The notes: generated from the sequence alone by a model not told the origin. 64,000 nt of DNA from Luteibacter anthropi (GCF_011759365.1 NZ_JAARLZ010000011.1:101335-165334), one strand, 5' to 3'; shown: positions 39,374-49,690, counted from the first letter of the stretch. Program-made: numbers and translations.

Positions 39374-40406
39374 CGGTATCCAGGCGGTATCGCGTGTGCT
39401 GGCGCCAGGTCTGGCCGGGGCGGAGGATCGCCGCTTCGGCTTCCGGGCCGTTTACCTGGTCGGGGTAGGCCTGGGTCTCCAGGGCGAAGCCGGCGAAGGG
39501 GCCGTAGGTATCGCCCCGGCGCCCGGGCTGTCCGGTGAGTTTCTGGCCGCTGTAGAACTGCAGGCCCGGCCGGTCGGTATCCACCGTGAGACGCCGTCCG
39601 CTGGACGGCTCGGTGACCACGGCCACCGTACGGACCGCGCCGGATGTCCGGGGGATGTAGCAGTGGTCGAAGCCACCGGCGATGCGCAGCTGCGGGTCGG
39701 GCCAGTGCAGCCGGGAGCCGATGGGGGCGGCCTCGCGGAAATCGAAGGCCGTACCGGCCACGTTCTCACGCCCGACGGGGATCGCCCCGGCGTCGATGGC
39801 AAGGAAGGTGTCGGCATCGATGCGGATCAGGTGGTCGCGGATGTCCTGGCGGCGGTCGTTGAGATTGAAATAGGGATGGGCGGTGAGGCTGAGCGGCGTG
39901 GGTGCGTCGCTGGTGGCCTCGTAACGCAGGTCGAGGGCGCCGTCGTCGCCCAGCTGCACGCGCAGCCGGACCGATACCTCACCCGGAAAACCGCCGTCCC
40001 CCTCGGGCGATACCAGTCGCAGTGAAAGCGCATCGCCATCCGGCTCTACATCCCAGCGCTGCAGGTGGAAACCGTGCGCGCCGCCATGCAGGTGATTGCC
40101 GTGGTCGTTGCGGTCTACCCGGTAGTCGATGCCATCCAGGGTGAAGCGGCCGGCACGGATGCGATTGGCCCAGCGCCCCACGGTGGCGCCCATGTAGGCA
40201 TCCGAAACCAGGTACTGCGATGCGTCGGCATGGCCGAGCACCACCTCGCCCAGGCGACCCTGGCGGTCCGGTGCCAGCCACGACAGCACGGTGCCGCCCA
40301 GGTCGGTGATATCCACCTGGGCGCCGGTGGCGTTGCGCAGGGTCCAGCGGTGCAGGGGGCGGCCGTCGGGCAGATGGCCCCAGGCGGAGGCGGAGGAAAC
40401 AGGCAT
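39369..40406 (-). CDS. galM: Aldose 1-epimerase (mutarotase)
   Basis: A 345-residue mutarotase that interconverts sugar anomers. Catalytic features are NHLHGGAHGFH, the His of TAHPYFNLND and the Glu of FALETQAYPDQVN. It lies 26 bp after xylR on the same strand and beside the xylose genes, so its likely substrate is D-xylose. Its TAG stop codon is the first part of a REP element, so the C-terminus (..YRLDTV) may have been trimmed or changed by that insertion. The ATG is at 40406, with a weak ribosome-binding site. Confidence 0.9.
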   Translation of the reverse strand: MPVSSASAWGHLPDGRPLHRWTLRNATGAQVDITDLGGTVLSWLAPDRQGRLGEVVLGHADASQYLVSDAYMGATVGRWANRIRAGRFTLDGIDYRVDRNDHGNHLHGGAHGFHLQRWDVEPDGDALSLRLVSPEGDGGFPGEVSVRLRVQLGDDGALDLRYEATSDAPTPLSLTAHPYFNLNDRRQDIRDHLIRIDADTFLAIDAGAIPVGRENVAGTAFDFREAAPIGSRLHWPDPQLRIAGGFDHCYIPRTSGAVRTVAVVTEPSSGRRLTVDTDRPGLQFYSGQKLTGQPGRRGDTYGPFAGFALETQAYPDQVNGPEAEAAILRPGQTWRQHTRYRLDTV

Positions 40407-40432
40407 CGGTGGAACGGTCCTTGCCGGCGACG

Positions 40433-41611
40433 TCAGGTCGTCGAGGTCTTGCGGTGGAGGTCGAGGTATTGGCGTGGCGTGCAGTCGTACTCGCGCCGGA
40501 ATACCGCATACATGTATTGCAGTGACGTGAATCCGCAGCGCACGGCGATGTCGGCCAGCGAGGCATCCGACTGCGCGATGAGCTGGCAGGCGGCATCCAG
40601 CTTGTGCTGGAGGATCACCTGGTGGACGGTCTGCTTCAGTTCGCGCTTGAAGTGTTCTTCCAGCACGGTGCGTGACACGCCCACGTAGTCGGCGACCTGT
40701 TCGGTCTTGATGCCCAGGCAGCCGTACTGGCGGATGTAATGGCTGGCGCGCATCACATGCGGGCTGCGCAACGGCTGGTATTTGCTGGAGGCCTGCACAT
40801 TGATGCCCACCGGGGGCACGAGCACGCGGGTGTCGGCGCAATCGGCGCCGCGCAGCATCTGGTGCAGCAGGTGCGCCGCCGTGCGGCCCATTTCCTCGGC
40901 ACCCTGGATCACGGACGTGAGCGGTATGCGGGTGAGCAGCTGGGCCATGGGATCGTTGTCGATGCCCACGATCGCCACCTGCTCGGGCACCGCGATACCG
41001 CCGATCACGCAGGCCTGCAACAACTGCCGTGCGCGCGCATCGGTGGCGGCGACGATGCCGATGGGTTTGGGCAGCGCACCCAGCCACGCCACCAGCAGTT
41101 CCACGGCATGGCCCCAGCCGCCTGCGCTGGTTGGCAGGCCCCGGTAGACCAGGCCTTCCACGGACTCCTGCTTCACGATGGCTTCGAAGGCGCGCTCGCG
41201 CTCCTGTGCCCAGCGGCTGCCGGGATGCGGAGGCAGGCCGTAGAAGGCGAAGCGTCCCAGGCCCTGCTCGATCAGGTGGTCGTAGGCGAGACGGACCAGG
41301 CGTGCGTTATCCGTGGCGATGTAAGGCACGCCCTCCGGATAACCGGCGGGGTCTTCGTACGACCCACCCACGGCGACCACGGGAATATGCAGGTCGCGTA
41401 ATGCCTCGGGCGCTTCAGGATCGTCGTAGTCGGCAATGATGCCGTCGCCGCGAAACTGGCGGATGTCGCGCATGCGGCTGCGGAAATCCTCTTCCATGAA
41501 GAGGTCCCACTCCACGCGCGTGCTGTTGAGGTACTGGCCGATGCCGGCGATGACCTGGCGGTCATACACCTTGTTGGCGTTGAACAGCAGGGCGATGCGA
41601 TGCGGTGCCAT
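40433..41611 (-). CDS. xylR: XylR, AraC-family D-xylose-responsive activator
   Basis: A 392-residue regulator with a periplasmic-binding/LacI-like sensor domain (residues 1-275; FNANKVYDRQVIAGIGQYL, YIATDNARLVRLAYDHLIEQ, IVGIDNDP). Two AraC helix-turn-helix motifs follow at the C-terminus (IKTEQVADYVGVSRTVLEEHF, LADIAVRCGFTSLQYMYAVF). It matches E. coli XylR in layout and length and should activate xylAB-xylFGH when xylose binds. It is transcribed away from xylA, with a 150-bp shared control region, and galM follows it. Confidence 0.93.
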   Translation of the reverse strand: MAPHRIALLFNANKVYDRQVIAGIGQYLNSTRVEWDLFMEEDFRSRMRDIRQFRGDGIIADYDDPEAPEALRDLHIPVVAVGGSYEDPAGYPEGVPYIATDNARLVRLAYDHLIEQGLGRFAFYGLPPHPGSRWAQERERAFEAIVKQESVEGLVYRGLPTSAGGWGHAVELLVAWLGALPKPIGIVAATDARARQLLQACVIGGIAVPEQVAIVGIDNDPMAQLLTRIPLTSVIQGAEEMGRTAAHLLHQMLRGADCADTRVLVPPVGINVQASSKYQPLRSPHVMRASHYIRQYGCLGIKTEQVADYVGVSRTVLEEHFKRELKQTVHQVILQHKLDAACQLIAQSDASLADIAVRCGFTSLQYMYAVFRREYDCTPRQYLDLHRKTSTT

Positions 41612-41763
41612 AAGGCCGAACGCTAGCAGGATTCGCCGCTTCCGGCCATGACGCAGCGCGGCAACGAAAAAGCTTCCGGCCGTGTGGGAAATCGCAATTG
41701 CGCCACATGGGTGCGTCTGGTCAGCATCGTGGAATTCGTCCCCGCTCCGTGAAGGAAAGCGTT
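41612..41763. promoter_or_regulatory. xylR-xylA divergent control region
   Basis: The gap between the divergent starts holds AT-rich tracts (GAAAAAGCTT near 41668, GGAAATCGCAATTG near 41687) on a GC-rich background. This is the likely site of XylR binding; no exact consensus is confirmed. Confidence 0.45.
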
Positions 41764-43080
41764 ATGTCGTACTTTTCCAGCGTCCCCCCGATCCGCTATG
41801 AAGGTCCGGGTTCGGACAACCCCCTGGCCTTCCATCATTACGAAGCCGACCGCCGCATCCTGGGCAAGACCATGGCCGAGCACCTGCGCCTGGCAGCCTG
41901 CTACTGGCATACCTTCGTGTGGCCGGGTTCGGACGTGTTCGGCGCGGGCACCTTCGAACGCCCCTGGCAGCAGCCGGGCGATCCGATGACGCGGGCCCGC
42001 GAGAAGGCCGATGCCGCCTTCGATTTCTTCTCGCGGCTGGGCGTGCCGTTCTACACCTTCCACGACACCGATGTGGCGCCCGAGGGCGATAGCCTGAAGG
42101 ACTACCGCAACAATTTCGCCGCCATGACGGACGTGCTGGAGAAGAAGCAGGCCGATACCGGCATGAAGCTGCTCTGGGGCACGGCCAACGTGTTCAGCCA
42201 CCCACGCTATGCCGCAGGCGCCGCCACCAACCCGCAGCCGGAAGTATTCGCGTATGCCGCCACCCAGGTGCGTCACGCGATGGAAGCCACGCATCGCCTG
42301 GGCGGTGCCAATTACGTGCTGTGGGGTGGCCGCGAAGGCTACGACACCCTGCTCAATACCGACCTGAAACGCGAGCGCGAGCAGCTGGGCCGTTTCTTCC
42401 GCATGGTGGTGGAGCACAAGCACAAGCTCGGCTTCAAGGGCACGATCCTTATCGAACCCAAGCCGCAGGAGCCCACCAAGCACCAGTACGACTACGATTC
42501 GGCCACGGTCTACGGCTTCCTCAAGGAGTTCGGTCTCGAAAACGAAGTGAAGACCAACCTCGAAGCCAATCACGCGACACTGGCCGGCCATTCCTTCCAG
42601 CACGAGGTGGCTACATCTATCGCGCTGGGCCTGTTCGGTTCCATCGACGCCAACCGCGGCGATCCGCAGAACGGCTGGGACACCGACCAGTTCCCGAACA
42701 GCGTCGAGGAAATGACCCTGGTCACTTATGAAATCCTGAAAGCAGGTGGTTTCACCACGGGTGGCTTCAACTTCGATACCAAGGTGCGCCGCCAGAGCAA
42801 CGCACCGGAAGATCTGTTCCATGGGCACATCGGCGCCATCGACACCCTGGCCCTCGGCCTGGAGCGCGCTGCGAAGATGATCGAACGTGACACGCTGGCC
42901 GAATTCAAGGCCAGGCGTTACGCCGGCTGGGATGCCGAGCTCGGCGCGAAGATCCTCTCGGGCGGTTTCACGCTGGCTTCACTTGCCGACGAAGCGATGT
43001 CGCGCGATCTGCACCCGAGGCATGTGTCCGGCAATCAAGAGTTGCTAGAGAACATCGTGAACCGCTATATCTATGGGTGA
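41764..43080 (+). CDS. xylA: Xylose isomerase (class II)
   Basis: A 438-residue enzyme that converts D-xylose to D-xylulose. It shows [10 protein letters not shown], the catalytic His of [21 protein letters not shown], the metal ligands in [18 protein letters not shown] and [15 protein letters not shown], and the lower metal site [17 protein letters not shown]. The length fits class II. It is the first gene of xylAB-xylFGH, and its stop is close to or overlaps the xylB start. Confidence 0.97.
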   Translation: MSYFSSVPPIRYEGPGSDNPLAFHHYEADRRILGKTMAEHLRLAACYWHTFVWPGSDVFGAGTFERPWQQPGDPMTRAREKADAAFDFFSRLGVPFYTFHDTDVAPEGDSLKDYRNNFAAMTDVLEKKQADTGMKLLWGTANVFSHPRYAAGAATNPQPEVFAYAATQVRHAMEATHRLGGANYVLWGGREGYDTLLNTDLKREREQLGRFFRMVVEHKHKLGFKGTILIEPKPQEPTKHQYDYDSATVYGFLKEFGLENEVKTNLEANHATLAGHSFQHEVATSIALGLFGSIDANRGDPQNGWDTDQFPNSVEEMTLVTYEILKAGGFTTGGFNFDTKVRRQSNAPEDLFHGHIGAIDTLALGLERAAKMIERDTLAEFKARRYAGWDAELGAKILSGGFTLASLADEAMSRDLHPRHVSGNQELLENIVNRYIYG

Positions 43081-43093
43081 TATGAGACCCGAC

Positions 43094-44599
43094 ATGGAAG
43101 CTTCGGAATCCCTTTACCTCGGCATCGACCTGGGTACCTCCTCGGTAAAGGCGGTGCTGGTCGATGGCGCCGGAGCCGTGTGCGCCAGTGCATCCAGCCC
43201 ACTGGAGGTCGCTCATCCGAAGCCTCGCTGGTCCGAGCAGGATCCTGCGTCCTGGTGGACAGCGACCGAGGCCGCCGTTGCGGATGTCCTCAGTCAGGCC
43301 GATGCGCGGCGCGTGAAAGCCATCGGCCTGTCGGGGCAGATGCACGGTGCCACCTTGCTCGATAAGTCCGACAACATCCTGCGCCCGGCCATCCTGTGGA
43401 ACGACGGTCGCTCGGATGTCGAATGCGCCGAACTGGAAAAGGTGCAGGGCTTTCGCGAGATCACCGGCAATCTCGCCATGCCCGGCTTCACGGCCCCCAA
43501 GCTCGCCTGGGTGCGTCGCCACGAGCCGGATGTCTTCTCGCGCGTGGCGAAGGTGTTGCTGCCCAAGGACTACCTGCGCCTGAAGCTCACCGGCGACTAC
43601 ATGACCGATGCGTCGGACGCCGCAGGCACGCTCTGGCTCGATGTCCGCAAGCGGGCCTGGAGCGATGCGATGCTGGCCGCCACGGGCCTGGATACCTCGC
43701 ATATGCCGCAGGTGTTCGAGGGCAGCCAGCCTGCCGGCCGGTTACGCAAGGAGCTGGCCGGACGCTGGGGCATGGATACCGTGCCCGTCGCGGCCGGTGG
43801 TGGCGACAACGCCGCCGGCGCCGTGGGCGTGGGTATCGTGCGCCATGGGCAGGCGATGCTCTCGCTGGGTACCTCGGGCGTGTATTTCGCGGTGTGCGAT
43901 GGTTTCCGGGCCAGCCCGGAAAACGCCGTGCACAGCTTCTGTCACGCGCTCCCCGACACCTGGCACCTGATGTCGGTGATGCTCAACGCGGCAAGCTGCC
44001 TCGACTTCACCGCCCGGCTCACCGGCCAGAAGGACGTGCCCGCCCTGCTGGCCGAGGCGGAGCAACGCGGACTACGCGAAAACGGCCCGCTTTTCCTGCC
44101 TTACCTCACCGGCGAACGCACGCCGCACAACGATGCCCATGCACGCGGCTCGTTCACGAACCTGGGGCCGGATACCGATCGCGCGGATCTCGCCAACGCG
44201 ACACTGGAAGGCGTGGGGCTGGGCCTGCTTGATGGTTTGCTGGCCGTGGAGAGCACCGGGCTCACCAGCGACGAGATCACGGTGATCGGCGGTGGATCGC
44301 GCAGTGCCTACTGGACACAGATGCTGGCCGACATCCTTGGCAGGCGCCTCGTGCTGCGTAGTGGCGGCGAGGTGGGGCCGGCGCTCGGCGCCGCACGGCT
44401 TGCACATCTGGCGGTGAATCCGCATGCCTCGTTGGAGGAGGTATGCCCCATGCCCGAGGTAACCGCCGTGCGCGAGCCCGATGCAGCGCGTCATGCTTAT
44501 TTCCTGCAAACGCGCCACCCTTTGTTCCGCCGCTCCTACGAGCAGTTGAAACCGCTTTATTCCCACGCCGCCCAGGGCGACGACTTGCGCCCGGCGTGA
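43094..44599 (+). CDS. xylB: Xylulokinase
   Basis: A 501-residue FGGY-family sugar kinase that phosphorylates D-xylulose. It shows YLGIDLGTSSVKAVLVD, GLSGQMHGATLLD, LPKDYLRLKLTGDYMTDASDAAGT, GGGDNAAGAVGVG and the C-terminal ATP block VIGGGSRSAYWTQMLADILG. Three in-frame ATGs (43073, 43082, 43094) are possible; I prefer 43094, which has GAG seven bases upstream and gives the usual short N-terminus. The first would overlap the end of xylA by 8 bp. Confidence 0.93.
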   Translation: MEASESLYLGIDLGTSSVKAVLVDGAGAVCASASSPLEVAHPKPRWSEQDPASWWTATEAAVADVLSQADARRVKAIGLSGQMHGATLLDKSDNILRPAILWNDGRSDVECAELEKVQGFREITGNLAMPGFTAPKLAWVRRHEPDVFSRVAKVLLPKDYLRLKLTGDYMTDASDAAGTLWLDVRKRAWSDAMLAATGLDTSHMPQVFEGSQPAGRLRKELAGRWGMDTVPVAAGGGDNAAGAVGVGIVRHGQAMLSLGTSGVYFAVCDGFRASPENAVHSFCHALPDTWHLMSVMLNAASCLDFTARLTGQKDVPALLAEAEQRGLRENGPLFLPYLTGERTPHNDAHARGSFTNLGPDTDRADLANATLEGVGLGLLDGLLAVESTGLTSDEITVIGGGSRSAYWTQMLADILGRRLVLRSGGEVGPALGAARLAHLAVNPHASLEEVCPMPEVTAVREPDAARHAYFLQTRHPLFRRSYEQLKPLYSHAAQGDDLRPA

Positions 44600-44627
44600 C
44601 CGGGTGAAACCACGCATGGAGAAGAGC

Positions 44628-45644
44628 ATGAAGCAGAAGGCCCTATACACGTTGCTGGCCGTATCGATGGTCGCCGCCGGTGTCTTCGCGGCACCGCAGG
44701 CACACGCGAGCAAGGACAAACCGGTGATCGGTTTCTCCATCGACGACCTGCGCGTCGAACGCTGGACGCGTGACCGCGATTATTTCAAGGCGGCAGCGGA
44801 AGCCAAGGGCGCCACTGTCAAGGTGCAGTCGGCCGATGCCAACGAGCAGAAGCAGTTGCAGCAGATCGAAAACCTGATCTCGCAGAAGGTCGATGTGATC
44901 GTCATCGTGCCGTTCAACGCCAAGACCCTCACCACGGTGGTGGCCGAGGCGAAGAAGGCCAACATCAAGGTCATATCGTACGACCGCCTCATCCTCAACG
45001 CCGACGTCGACGCCTATATCTCGTTCGATAACGAGAAGGTGGGCGAGATGCAGGCACAGGGCGTGGTCAACGCCACCGGTGGCAAGGGCAATTACTTCCT
45101 GCTCGGCGGCGCGCCTACCGACAACAACGCGAAGGTCCTGCGCGAAGGCCAGATGAAGGTGCTCGACCCGCTGGTGAAGAAGGGCGATATCAAGATCGTC
45201 GGCCAGCAGTGGACCAACGAGTGGCTGGCAAGCAACGCCCAGTCGATCATCGAGAACGCGCTCACGGCCAACAAGAACAACATCCAGGGCATCGTCGCTT
45301 CCAACGATGGCACGGCCGGCGGCGCCGTCGCCGCCCTGCAGGGCCAGAAGCTGGCCGGCAAGGTGGCCGTGTCGGGCCAGGATGCCGACCTCGCTGCGGT
45401 GAAGCGCATCAAGGCAGGTACACAGGCCATGACGGTCTACAAGCCGATCAAGATGATCGCCACCGATGCAGCCAATCTTGCCGTGCAGTACGCCAAGGGC
45501 GAGACGCCGCAGTTCACCTCGAAGATGAACAACGGCACGAAGGACGTGGATACCGTACTGCTCACCCCGACCCTGCTCACCAAGCAGAACGTCGATCTCG
45601 TGGTGAAGGACGGCTTCTACACCCAGGCCCAGGTCGGCAACTGA
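44628..45644 (+). CDS. xylF: D-xylose-binding periplasmic protein
   Basis: A 338-residue exported sugar-binding protein. The signal peptide is KQKALYTLLAVSMVAAGVF...AHA/SK. The mature part matches XylF: VIGFSIDDLRVERWTRDRDY, QQIENLISQKVDVIVIVPF, VISYDRLILNADVDAYISFDN, GIVASNDGTAGGAV and VSGQDADLAAVKRI. It delivers xylose to XylGH. I chose the ATG at 44628, with GGAGAA four bases upstream, over the GTG at 44604. A REP hairpin separates it from xylG, which could allow more XylF than transporter. Confidence 0.95.
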   Translation: MKQKALYTLLAVSMVAAGVFAAPQAHASKDKPVIGFSIDDLRVERWTRDRDYFKAAAEAKGATVKVQSADANEQKQLQQIENLISQKVDVIVIVPFNAKTLTTVVAEAKKANIKVISYDRLILNADVDAYISFDNEKVGEMQAQGVVNATGGKGNYFLLGGAPTDNNAKVLREGQMKVLDPLVKKGDIKIVGQQWTNEWLASNAQSIIENALTANKNNIQGIVASNDGTAGGAVAALQGQKLAGKVAVSGQDADLAAVKRIKAGTQAMTVYKPIKMIATDAANLAVQYAKGETPQFTSKMNNGTKDVDTVLLTPTLLTKQNVDLVVKDGFYTQAQVGN

Positions 45645-45652
45645 CGTACCCA

Positions 45653-45739
45653 TGTAGGAGCGCGCTTCGCGCGCGACAGGTTTTCGCGAACAACGACACG
45701 CTCGCCAAAACCCGGTCGCGCGCAAGGCGCGCTCCTACA
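45653..45739. repeat. REP element between xylF and xylG
   Basis: An inverted REP pair inside the operon, between the binding-protein gene and the ATPase gene. Confidence 0.9.
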
Positions 45740-45770
45740 CGTTAGGTTTTATCCCTGAAGGATGCTCCAC

Positions 45771-47318
45771 GTGAGTGATTACCTCTTCGAGATGCGCGAT
45801 ATCGTCAAGGAATTTTCCGGCGTGCGCGCGCTCAACGGCATCAACCTGGCCGTGCGGCCCGGTGAGTGCGTCGGCCTGTGCGGCGAAAACGGTGCCGGCA
45901 AGTCCACGCTGATGAAGGTGCTTTCCGGCGTGTATCCCTACGGCACCTGGGAGGGCGAGATCCTCTTCGACGGCAAGCCGTTGCGGGCGCATTCGGTGCG
46001 CGACAGCGAAGCGGCCGGCATCGTCATCATCCACCAGGAACTGATGCTGGTACCGCAGCTTTCGGTGGCCGAGAACATCTTCCTCGGCAACGAGATCAAG
46101 AAGTTCGGCGGCGTGATGGATTACGACGCCATGTATGCGAAGGCCGATGCCCTGCTGGCGCGGTTGAAGCTGAAGGACGTGAACGTGGCCGCGCCGGTGA
46201 TGAACTACGGCGGCGGCTACCAGCAGCTGTTCGAGATTGCCAAGGCGCTGGCCAAGAACGCGCGCCTGCTGATCCTGGACGAACCTTCCTCGTCGCTGAC
46301 CTCGTCCGAGACCGACACCCTGTTGTCGATCATCGAGGACCTGAAGCGCGACGGCGTAGCCTGCGTCTACATTTCCCACAAGCTGGAAGAAGTGGCACGG
46401 GTCTGCGACACGGTCACCGTCATCCGCGACGGCAAGCACATCGTGACCCGGCCGATGAGCGAGATGACCACGCATTCCATCATCACGGCGATGGTAGGGC
46501 GCGACATCGAGAACCTGTTCCCGAAGGTGGAACACGACATCGGCGAGGTGATCTTCGAAGCCCGCCACGTTACCTGCTGGGATGTCACCAACCCCAACCG
46601 CAAGCGTGTGGACGATATTTCGTTCGAAGTGCGCCGTGGTGAAATCCTGGGCATCGCGGGTCTGGTGGGTGCCGGGCGTACCGAGCTGGTCTCGGCCATC
46701 TTCGGTGCCTATCCCGGTCGCTACGAGGCCGAGCTGGTGCTGGAAGGCAAGCCGCTGAAGATCAAAACGCCGGAGCAGGCGATCAAGGCGGGCCTTTCGC
46801 TGGTACCCGAGGATCGCAAGCGCCAGGGTATCGTTCCGTTGCTGGGCGTGGGCGACAACATCACGCTGGCCACGCTGTCGCATTACGCACACGCGGGCAC
46901 CATCGACCGGCAGGCGGAGATGCAGACCATCGATGCCGAGATCAAGCGCCTGCGCGTGAAGACGGCCAGCCCCGAGCTGGCCATCATGGGCCTGTCCGGC
47001 GGCAACCAGCAGAAGGCCGTGCTCACCAAGATGCTGCTGCCCGATCCGAAGGTGCTGATCCTCGACGAGCCCACGCGTGGCGTGGACGTCGGTTCCAAGT
47101 ACGACATCTACAAGCTGATGTTCGAATTGGCCGCCAAGGGCGTGGCCATCATCATGGTCTCGTCCGAGATGCCCGAGGTACTGGGCGTCAGCGACCGGGT
47201 GCTTGTCGTGGGTGAGGGACGCCTGCGCGGCAATTTCCAGAATGTCGGTCTCACCCAGGAACAGGTGCTCTCCGCAGCGATCTCGCATGCGGCCGAAGGC
47301 CCCGCGCACGCGGCCTGA
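45771..47318 (+). CDS. xylG: D-xylose ABC transporter ATP-binding protein
   Basis: A 515-residue double-ABC ATPase of the carbohydrate-uptake type 2 family. The first domain has Walker [12 protein letters not shown] and Walker [13 protein letters not shown]; the second has the family's degenerate Walker A region ([14 protein letters not shown]), with [13 protein letters not shown] and [13 protein letters not shown]. It powers import of xylose by XylH. The GTG at 45771 has GAAGGA eight bases upstream; the ATG at 45762 overlaps that site and is less likely. Confidence 0.95.
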   Translation: MSDYLFEMRDIVKEFSGVRALNGINLAVRPGECVGLCGENGAGKSTLMKVLSGVYPYGTWEGEILFDGKPLRAHSVRDSEAAGIVIIHQELMLVPQLSVAENIFLGNEIKKFGGVMDYDAMYAKADALLARLKLKDVNVAAPVMNYGGGYQQLFEIAKALAKNARLLILDEPSSSLTSSETDTLLSIIEDLKRDGVACVYISHKLEEVARVCDTVTVIRDGKHIVTRPMSEMTTHSIITAMVGRDIENLFPKVEHDIGEVIFEARHVTCWDVTNPNRKRVDDISFEVRRGEILGIAGLVGAGRTELVSAIFGAYPGRYEAELVLEGKPLKIKTPEQAIKAGLSLVPEDRKRQGIVPLLGVGDNITLATLSHYAHAGTIDRQAEMQTIDAEIKRLRVKTASPELAIMGLSGGNQQKAVLTKMLLPDPKVLILDEPTRGVDVGSKYDIYKLMFELAAKGVAIIMVSSEMPEVLGVSDRVLVVGEGRLRGNFQNVGLTQEQVLSAAISHAAEGPAHAA

Positions 47319-47359
47319 TCCCACGTATCCATCCAGCGCCACTCCACGGAAGCTCCTCC

Positions 47360-48505
47360 ATGCAGGCCCAGAAAATCCAGCAATTGTTCGTTCGCTACAA
47401 GATCCTCGCCCTGCTCATCGCGGTGGCGCTCATCTGGGTCTTTTTCCATGTAAAAACCGAATCGGCCTTCATCACGCCGGGCAACCTGTCGAACCTGTTC
47501 CGGCAGATGGCGATCACCGGCATGCTCGCCTGCGGCATGGTCTTCATCATCATTGCCGGCGAGATCGACCTCTCCGTGGGTTCGCAGCTGGGCCTGCTGG
47601 GTGGTGTGGCGGCGATTCTCACGGTGAACCTGGGCTGGGGAACGTGGCCGTCGATCGGTGCGGTGCTGCTGCTCGGCCTGATCATCGGCGCCTTCAACGG
47701 TTTTGTCGTGACGAAGATGCGGGTGCCATCGTTCATCGTGGGCCTGGGCGGCATGCTCGCGTTCCGTGGCATCGTGCTCTACGTGACCGGTAGCTCCACC
47801 ATCGCGCCGGCACCGGATGATCTTGTGCAGCTGGGCCAGGGCTTCGTGCCGCCGATGCTGTCGCGCTGGATCGGTGCCTTGATCTTCCTGGCGATGATCG
47901 GCCTGACCGTGCGTCGCCGGGTGCGTCGTTCGAAACTAGGGTTGCACCAGGTTGCCTTGTGGATGGATATCGGTCGCCTGGTGCTGATCGGCGCGGTCAT
48001 CTTCGGTTTCATCCGCATGCTCAACGACGCCAACGGCATTCCCATTCCGGTGATGATCCTGCTGGCGCTCCTGGCCGTGTTTACCTATGTCTCAACGCAG
48101 ACGGTGTTCGGTCGTCACATCTACGCGGTGGGCGGCAACATGGAAGCCACGCGCCTGTCTGGCGTGAACGTGGCGCGCGTGAAGCTGGTGGTGTTCGCGC
48201 TGATGGGTCTGATGTGTGCCTTCGCGGGCATCATCACGGTGGCCCGTACGGGTTCGGGTTCGCCGTCGGCGGGCACGGGCGGTGAACTGGATGCCATCTC
48301 GGCCTGCTTCATCGGCGGCACCTCGATGCGCGGCGGCTCCGGCACGGTCTACGGCGCACTGATCGGCGCCCTGGTGATGGCGAGCCTCGACAGCGGCATG
48401 CAGCTGATGGACGTGGACAACTCCTGGCAGATGATCATCAAGGGCGTGATCCTCGTCCTGGCCGTCTGGGTAGACGTCCTCTCCGGCTCCAACCGCAACG
48501 CCTGA
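47360..48505 (+). CDS. xylH: D-xylose ABC transporter permease
   Basis: A 381-residue inner-membrane permease with about 10 hydrophobic segments. It carries the family motif MVFIIIAGEIDLSVGSQLGLLGG and the EAA-like region VYAVGGNMEATRLSGVNVARVK. It is the last gene of the xylose operon, 41 bp after xylG. The stop is followed at once by a REP unit, with no other terminator seen. Confidence 0.95.
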   Translation: MQAQKIQQLFVRYKILALLIAVALIWVFFHVKTESAFITPGNLSNLFRQMAITGMLACGMVFIIIAGEIDLSVGSQLGLLGGVAAILTVNLGWGTWPSIGAVLLLGLIIGAFNGFVVTKMRVPSFIVGLGGMLAFRGIVLYVTGSSTIAPAPDDLVQLGQGFVPPMLSRWIGALIFLAMIGLTVRRRVRRSKLGLHQVALWMDIGRLVLIGAVIFGFIRMLNDANGIPIPVMILLALLAVFTYVSTQTVFGRHIYAVGGNMEATRLSGVNVARVKLVVFALMGLMCAFAGIITVARTGSGSPSAGTGGELDAISACFIGGTSMRGGSGTVYGALIGALVMASLDSGMQLMDVDNSWQMIIKGVILVLAVWVDVLSGSNRNA

Positions 48506-48509
48506 CCCC

Positions 48510-48538
48510 TGTAGGAGCGCGCCTCGCGCGCGACCGGT
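48510..48538. repeat. Single REP unit after xylH
   Basis: TGTAGGAGCGCGCCTCGCGC and GCGACCGG directly follow the xylH stop. The gene-free stretch 48506-49066 contains only this, the element below and another REP pair. Confidence 0.85.
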
Positions 48539-48703
48539 TGAAATGTTGCGTCACCGATTAAAGTGGCCTGCCTACCGAAGGTGTGGAAGCCGATCGCATC
48601 GGCGATGTTGCGCTCCGTAGGAACGTCAGCCCTTGGCGGTTTTCGCTTCGTAGGGAGGGCTCGCCTATCGGCCTCGCACTCGGCGCGTGTGGCGTGGCGG
48701 TGC

Positions 48704-48951
48704 AGAGGCGACGGGTGCGGCCCTTGGCGCTCCGGCCTGCGGTGTCCCTCGGGAAAGGAGGAGCCGCTGCGCGGCTCAGTGTCCTATGGCTTGCGCCCCT
48801 TCGGGCACGGGGAGCGGGCGGGGCTTTTCGACTCGGCCTCCGTGCCTCGGCGAAAAGGGCCGGCCATCCTGGCCGGCCCCGCTTCGCGGCCTGATCCGCC
48901 CGCTCCCCTCACCTCCATCAAGTCACGCCAAGGGCCGCCCCCGCCGCCTCT
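48704..48951. repeat. 245-bp element with terminal inverted repeats, copy B
   Basis: Same element and orientation as copy A, ends AGAGGCGACGGG...CCCGCCGCCTCT. Similarity to copy C continues leftward to about 48577, including CCGATCGCATCGGCGATGTT and two CTCCGTAGGA/CTTCGTAGGG blocks, so the full repeated unit is about 375 bp. Confidence 0.75.
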
Positions 48952-48973
48952 GCTCAACGTGATCGCAGGCTGT

Positions 48974-49059
48974 TGTAGGAGCGCGCCTGCGCGCGACCGG
49001 TTATCGCGAATATTTTCATCGCCTCGATTTCTCCGGTCGCGCGCAAGCACGCTCCTACA
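48974..49059. repeat. REP element, paired inverted copy
   Basis: TGTAGGAGCGCGCCTGCGCG faces CACGCTCCTACA, immediately downstream of the DUF4142 gene (minus strand). Confidence 0.88.
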
Positions 49060-49066
49060 ATTGGTG

Positions 49067-49579
49067 TCAGCGGGTGGGGAGGGACTTGGCCATGTCGAGG
49101 TGGTGCTTGATGGTCGGCAGGGTGTTCGTCGCGAATTCCTTCAGCTTGGGATTGGAGCCTTTTTCGATTTCTACCTGGAAGATCGCTACGGCTTTTTCGT
49201 GGTCGGCGACCATCTCCTTCGCGTAGGCCTTGTCGAAATCCGCACCTTGCAGGCGCGACATGGCGTCGATGGCTTTTTGTGCATCCGGTGCCGGTTCTTC
49301 GACCAGCGAGTAACCCTTGTCACCTGACTTCAGCGAGCGCAGCTCGTCGTTGGCCTTGGTGTGGTCGTCGATCATGTGCTGGGCGAATGTTTTCACCGAA
49401 GGCGATTTGGCCTGCTTCAGCGCGACCTGGCTCATCTGGATCTCGGCGACGTTGGCGGCGCTCGCGTTCTGGAAGAAGCCGGCGTCGGTCGGGGTGCCGC
49501 CCTGGCTGTCTTTCTCCTGGGCATGGGCCGCCAGGGGCAGTACGGTGGCGAGGAGGGCGAGGGTCAGTAGACGGGGCAT
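49067..49579 (-). CDS. Exported DUF4142 protein
   Basis: A 170-residue protein with a signal peptide (MPRLLTLALLATVLPLAAHA/QE). The mature domain is all-helical DUF4142 (ferritin-like): AEIQMSQVALKQAKSPSVKT, FAQHMIDDHTKANDELRSL and EMVADHEKAVAIFQVEIEKG. The spaced Glu/His/Asp residues suggest a metal-binding four-helix bundle. It is often linked to stress or envelope maintenance, but its function is unknown. The ATG is at 49579, and the stop adjoins a REP element. Confidence 0.87.
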   Translation of the reverse strand: MPRLLTLALLATVLPLAAHAQEKDSQGGTPTDAGFFQNASAANVAEIQMSQVALKQAKSPSVKTFAQHMIDDHTKANDELRSLKSGDKGYSLVEEPAPDAQKAIDAMSRLQGADFDKAYAKEMVADHEKAVAIFQVEIEKGSNPKLKEFATNTLPTIKHHLDMAKSLPTR

Positions 49580-49648
49580 GGTGGCTTCTCTGGTGGCGAA
49601 GCCCTGGTGTCTCACCGCGGGGATGAAAACGTTGTGACCTGAATGAGA

Positions 49649-49679
49649 ACGGGCGCCTTTCCAGGGGAAAGGCGCCCGT
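49649..49679. terminator. metK terminator
   Basis: A stem ACGGGCGCCTTTCC / GGAAAGGCGCCCGT around AGG lies about 50 bp downstream of the metK stop on the minus strand. Confidence 0.75.
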
Positions 49680-49690
49680 TTCATTTATGC

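Noticed and set aside
48583..49327. Open frames through the 245-bp element and flank as a transposase or toxin gene
   Set aside because: No transposase motif, different frames are open in the three copies, and inverted ends and hairpins explain the sequence better.
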